A stretch of 64,000 nucleotides of DNA from Pseudoalteromonas rubra (GTDB lineage: Bacteria > Pseudomonadota > Gammaproteobacteria > Enterobacterales > Alteromonadaceae), in contig NZ_AHCD03000027.1 in NCBI RefSeq assembly GCF_000238295.3, forward strand, positions 372,001-436,000, read 5' to 3'. Numbering within the stretch: the first letter of the stretch is position 1; each line of letters opens with the position of its first letter. A model generated the notes under the pieces. It ran no database searches, was not told the origin of the DNA, and worked only from the letters and a program-made list of their open reading frames with translations. Below, piece after piece: positions 61,611 through 64,000 of this stretch. A program made the translations under genes and the position numbers.

Positions 61611-64000
61611 ATGCAAGTATTGAAGTTTGGAGGATCATCGCTGGCCGATTACGACTGCCTGCAACGAGTTCGTGAGCTTATCCTGACGCAGGGTAACCAC
61701 GAAGCCTTAGTGGTGCTGTCTGCACCGGGAGGCGTCACAGATAAACTGGTTGAGTTATGCGAACTGGCACGTCAGGGACAGAATTTTAGTGATCAATGGC
61801 AGGCGCTGACAGCGCGTTTGAATGGGCTAAAAGTGCAGGTTGAAGCTGAATTTGGTGACGTGGCGCATTGGCCCGACTTTACCGCGCTGGCAGACAAACT
61901 GGCGGGTGTAAAACTCCTTAAGCAATGCCCGGATGCGGTGCAGGCTTATGTGATCAGTTTTGGTGAGCGTGTCAGTGTGGCGCTGATGGTGGCGATGCTG
62001 AGTAAGCATAAAGCCCATTACCTCGATGCCACCGCATGTATTGCGACAAATGACGCTTACCTGGATGCGGAAGCTTTACTGGATGACAGCCGCGAGCGCT
62101 TTGTTGCGCAATTGCAGGCTCAGCCGGCACAGTTTTACATCATGCCTGGATTTACAGGCAGTAATAGCGCTGGTGAATTGACGACCCTCGGACGTAATGG
62201 GTCGGATTATTCAGCCGCTATTGCTGCTGCGTGCATTCAGGCCAAGGTCTGTCAGATCTGGACTGATGTGGACGGGGTATACAGTGCTGATCCCCGACTG
62301 ATTAAAAAGGCCACCAAAGTGAATCGTCTGTCCTATAAAGAGGCGATGGAGCTGTCGTATTTTGGTGCTAAAGTCTTGCATCCTAAAACCATTTTGCCGT
62401 GTGCCAAAGCCGGTGTGCCATGCGAAATCAAAAATACTCACGCGCCTGAGCTACCGGGATCTGTGATCGCGGCACAAGGTGGGGGAGACGAGCCGGTTAA
62501 AGCGCTATCCAGTCTCGATAAGCTGGCAATGTTAACAGTCTCCGGACCTGGCATGAAAGGGAAAGTGGGCATGGCGGCCAGAGTTTTCTCGGCGCTGGCG
62601 AAGGACAATGTATCGATTGTTCTGATCACCCAGTCTTCTTGTGAGTTCAGTATCAGCTTCTGTGTTCATGAACAAGATTTGTCACTGGCATTGCAGGCAC
62701 TGCAAACTGCTTTTGAACTGGAGATGCAAGCTCATCTGATCGAGCCAATTCAGGTACGTCGTTCGCTGGCGATTGTCACCCTGGTAGGTGATAACATGAA
62801 ATCACACAAAGGCTTAGCCGCTAAGTTTTTTGCCTCTTTGGCACAGGCGCAGGTCAATATTGTGGCGATTGCTCAGGATTCTACCGAAAGTGCCATTTCT
62901 GCTGTGATCCAGGGCGAGCTTTGTCAGGATGCGGTCAAGGTTTGCCATGAAAACTTTTTCACCCATATTCCCTCAATTGACGTGTTCTTGCTTGGCTGTG
63001 GCTTAGTGGGAACTGAGCTGATCGCGCAGTTACAGCGCCAGCAAAGTTGGCTGGCGGAGCGTAATATCAAGCTCAACCTCTATGGGGTGGCGAATTCAAA
63101 ACGCTGTTATCTGAATGAACAAGGGGTGCCTTTTGAGCACTGGCAGCAGGTGCTGGCCGATGCGCAGCAAGGCTTTGAGCTGTCAGAGCTTGAGTCGTTT
63201 GTGCGCCGGAATCACCTGATCAATCCGGTGATTGTCGATTGCAGCTCGTCTCAACATCTGGCCGATCAGTATCATGACTTCCTGGCTGCGGGCTTCCATG
63301 TTGTTGCTGCTAATAAAAAAGCCAATACCAGTGACTACGACTATTACCAGGCGCTAAAACAGGTTGCGCAACAAAAGGGCCGACGCTTTTTATATGAAAC
63401 CAATGTGGGGGCAGGGCTACCGGTACTCGACAACCTTCAGCTGTTATTTGGTGCAGGTGATGAGCTGTTGTCTTTCAGTGGTATTTTATCGGGCTCATTG
63501 TCTTATATCTTTGGCGAGCTGGAAGATGGCCTGAGCTTGTCCGAGGCTACAGCGAAAGCAAAACAGAGCGGCTTTACAGAGCCTGATCCACGTGATGATC
63601 TGTCAGGTACAGATGTAGCACGCAAGCTACTTATTATTGCTCGTGAGTCCGGGTTGGCACTGGAGCTGTCTGATATCGAAGTGGAACCAGTTGTGCCAGC
63701 TGACTTTGCTGCGGGTAGCTCAGTGGATGAATTTATGGCGCAGTTGCATCAACAAGATGGTGCCTTTGCAGATCGCATCCAAAGCGCAGCCAGTGAGGGC
63801 AAAGTACTGCGCTATGTGGGGAGTATTCAAGATGGCCGTTGTCGGGTGGGTATTGAGGCGGTAGAGCGTTCACATGCGTTGTCGGATATCCGAGATGGTG
63901 AAAATGCGCTTGCCATATTAAGCCAGTATTATCAGCCCAAACCATTTGTGATCCGTGGTTATGGTGCCGGAGCGGAAGTAACCGCGGCCGGGGTATTTGC
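61611..64000 (+). CDS. thrA: Bifunctional aspartokinase I/homoserine dehydrogenase I (3' end beyond window)
   Basis: 796 codons are visible, open to the window edge; the family is about 820 residues, so little is missing. The kinase domain starts MQVLKFGGSSLADYD and has TTLGRNGSDYSAAIAAA (about 185) and VDGVYSADPRLI. Two ACT domains occupy about 300-450 (VSGPGMKGKVGMAARVFSAL), the threonine-binding regulatory unit. The homoserine dehydrogenase part begins near VFLLGCGLVGTELIAQL (about 461, NAD(P)-binding) and includes ANKKANTSDYDYY and GAGLPVLDNLQ. First and third steps of the threonine pathway. The RBS is TGAGGA. Regulated by the attenuator upstream; thrB and thrC probably follow outside the window. 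Confidence 0.96.
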   Translation, partial: MQVLKFGGSSLADYDCLQRVRELILTQGNHEALVVLSAPGGVTDKLVELCELARQGQNFSDQWQALTARLNGLKVQVEAEFGDVAHWPDFTALADKLAGVKLLKQCPDAVQAYVISFGERVSVALMVAMLSKHKAHYLDATACIATNDAYLDAEALLDDSRERFVAQLQAQPAQFYIMPGFTGSNSAGELTTLGRNGSDYSAAIAAACIQAKVCQIWTDVDGVYSADPRLIKKATKVNRLSYKEAMELSYFGAKVLHPKTILPCAKAGVPCEIKNTHAPELPGSVIAAQGGGDEPVKALSSLDKLAMLTVSGPGMKGKVGMAARVFSALAKDNVSIVLITQSSCEFSISFCVHEQDLSLALQALQTAFELEMQAHLIEPIQVRRSLAIVTLVGDNMKSHKGLAAKFFASLAQAQVNIVAIAQDSTESAISAVIQGELCQDAVKVCHENFFTHIPSIDVFLLGCGLVGTELIAQLQRQQSWLAERNIKLNLYGVANSKRCYLNEQGVPFEHWQQVLADAQQGFELSELESFVRRNHLINPVIVDCSSSQHLADQYHDFLAAGFHVVAANKKANTSDYDYYQALKQVAQQKGRRFLYETNVGAGLPVLDNLQLLFGAGDELLSFSGILSGSLSYIFGELEDGLSLSEATAKAKQSGFTEPDPRDDLSGTDVARKLLIIARESGLALELSDIEVEPVVPADFAAGSSVDEFMAQLHQQDGAFADRIQSAASEGKVLRYVGSIQDGRCRVGIEAVERSHALSDIRDGENALAILSQYYQPKPFVIRGYGAGAEVTAAGVF

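Overview
The window reads as a chromosomal segment of a marine gammaproteobacterium, most likely Pseudoalteromonas or a close relative. This is inferred from gene content and order (oadGAB, Phe/Thr tRNA operon, patZ, dinB, cstA, DPP IV, rdgC, thrLA); no database was searched. Most genes are ordinary housekeeping, transport, peptidase and signalling genes. The accessory interest lies between about 7.3 and 31.6 kb.

Layout. 1-4.2 kb: end of a small membrane-protein gene, then the sodium-pumping oxaloacetate decarboxylase operon oadGAB with two GntR/PdhR-type operators upstream, and a small membrane protein. 4.2-7.1 kb: a large hybrid histidine kinase. 7.3-10.4 kb: a strong stable-RNA promoter, seven identical tRNA-Phe and five identical tRNA-Thr genes in a 271-bp repeating unit, then seven and a half copies of a 184-bp repeat. 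Each 184-bp unit carries the 3' end of tRNA-Phe and a rho-independent terminator, an arrangement like the rtT repeats behind E. coli tyrT.

10.8-23.5 kb: a two-gene coupled unit for an exported 472-aa protein and a 3610-aa SpvB/TcB/RHS polymorphic toxin. The toxin's variable C-terminal tip contains an HExxH zincin motif. A small membrane-anchored protein with a GspG-like pseudopilin C-terminus follows 1 bp later and is the candidate immunity protein. 23.5-31.6 kb: an AT-rich, heavily rearranged zone holding a decayed second RHS tip with a candidate immunity gene, further candidate immunity genes (pseudopilin-like and lipoproteins), and at least five full or broken copies of a Y1/REP-associated transposase element. 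A conserved junction motif (GGGTGGGTGTCACT followed by an A tract) precedes the cassette genes. Diverged copies of one repeat flank the zone. It looks like a toxin-immunity cassette array shaped by single-strand transposition and is the best candidate here for an undescribed system.

31.6-64 kb: a small periplasmic protein, a DUF1289 protein, a solute-binding protein, a GNAT/propeller-EAL operon, a potassium channel, the protein acetyltransferase PatZ with a 1.07-kb array of 136-bp repeats directly upstream of its RBS, a TonB-like protein, a NUDIX hydrolase, an aldo/keto reductase, dinB with a LexA box, a CstA-type transporter, an M17 aminopeptidase, a chemoreceptor, DPP IV, a HIT protein, an M49-like metallopeptidase, an HDOD protein, rdgC, a histidine kinase with a divergent CheY-like regulator, and the threonine operon (leader peptide, attenuator, and thrA running off the end).
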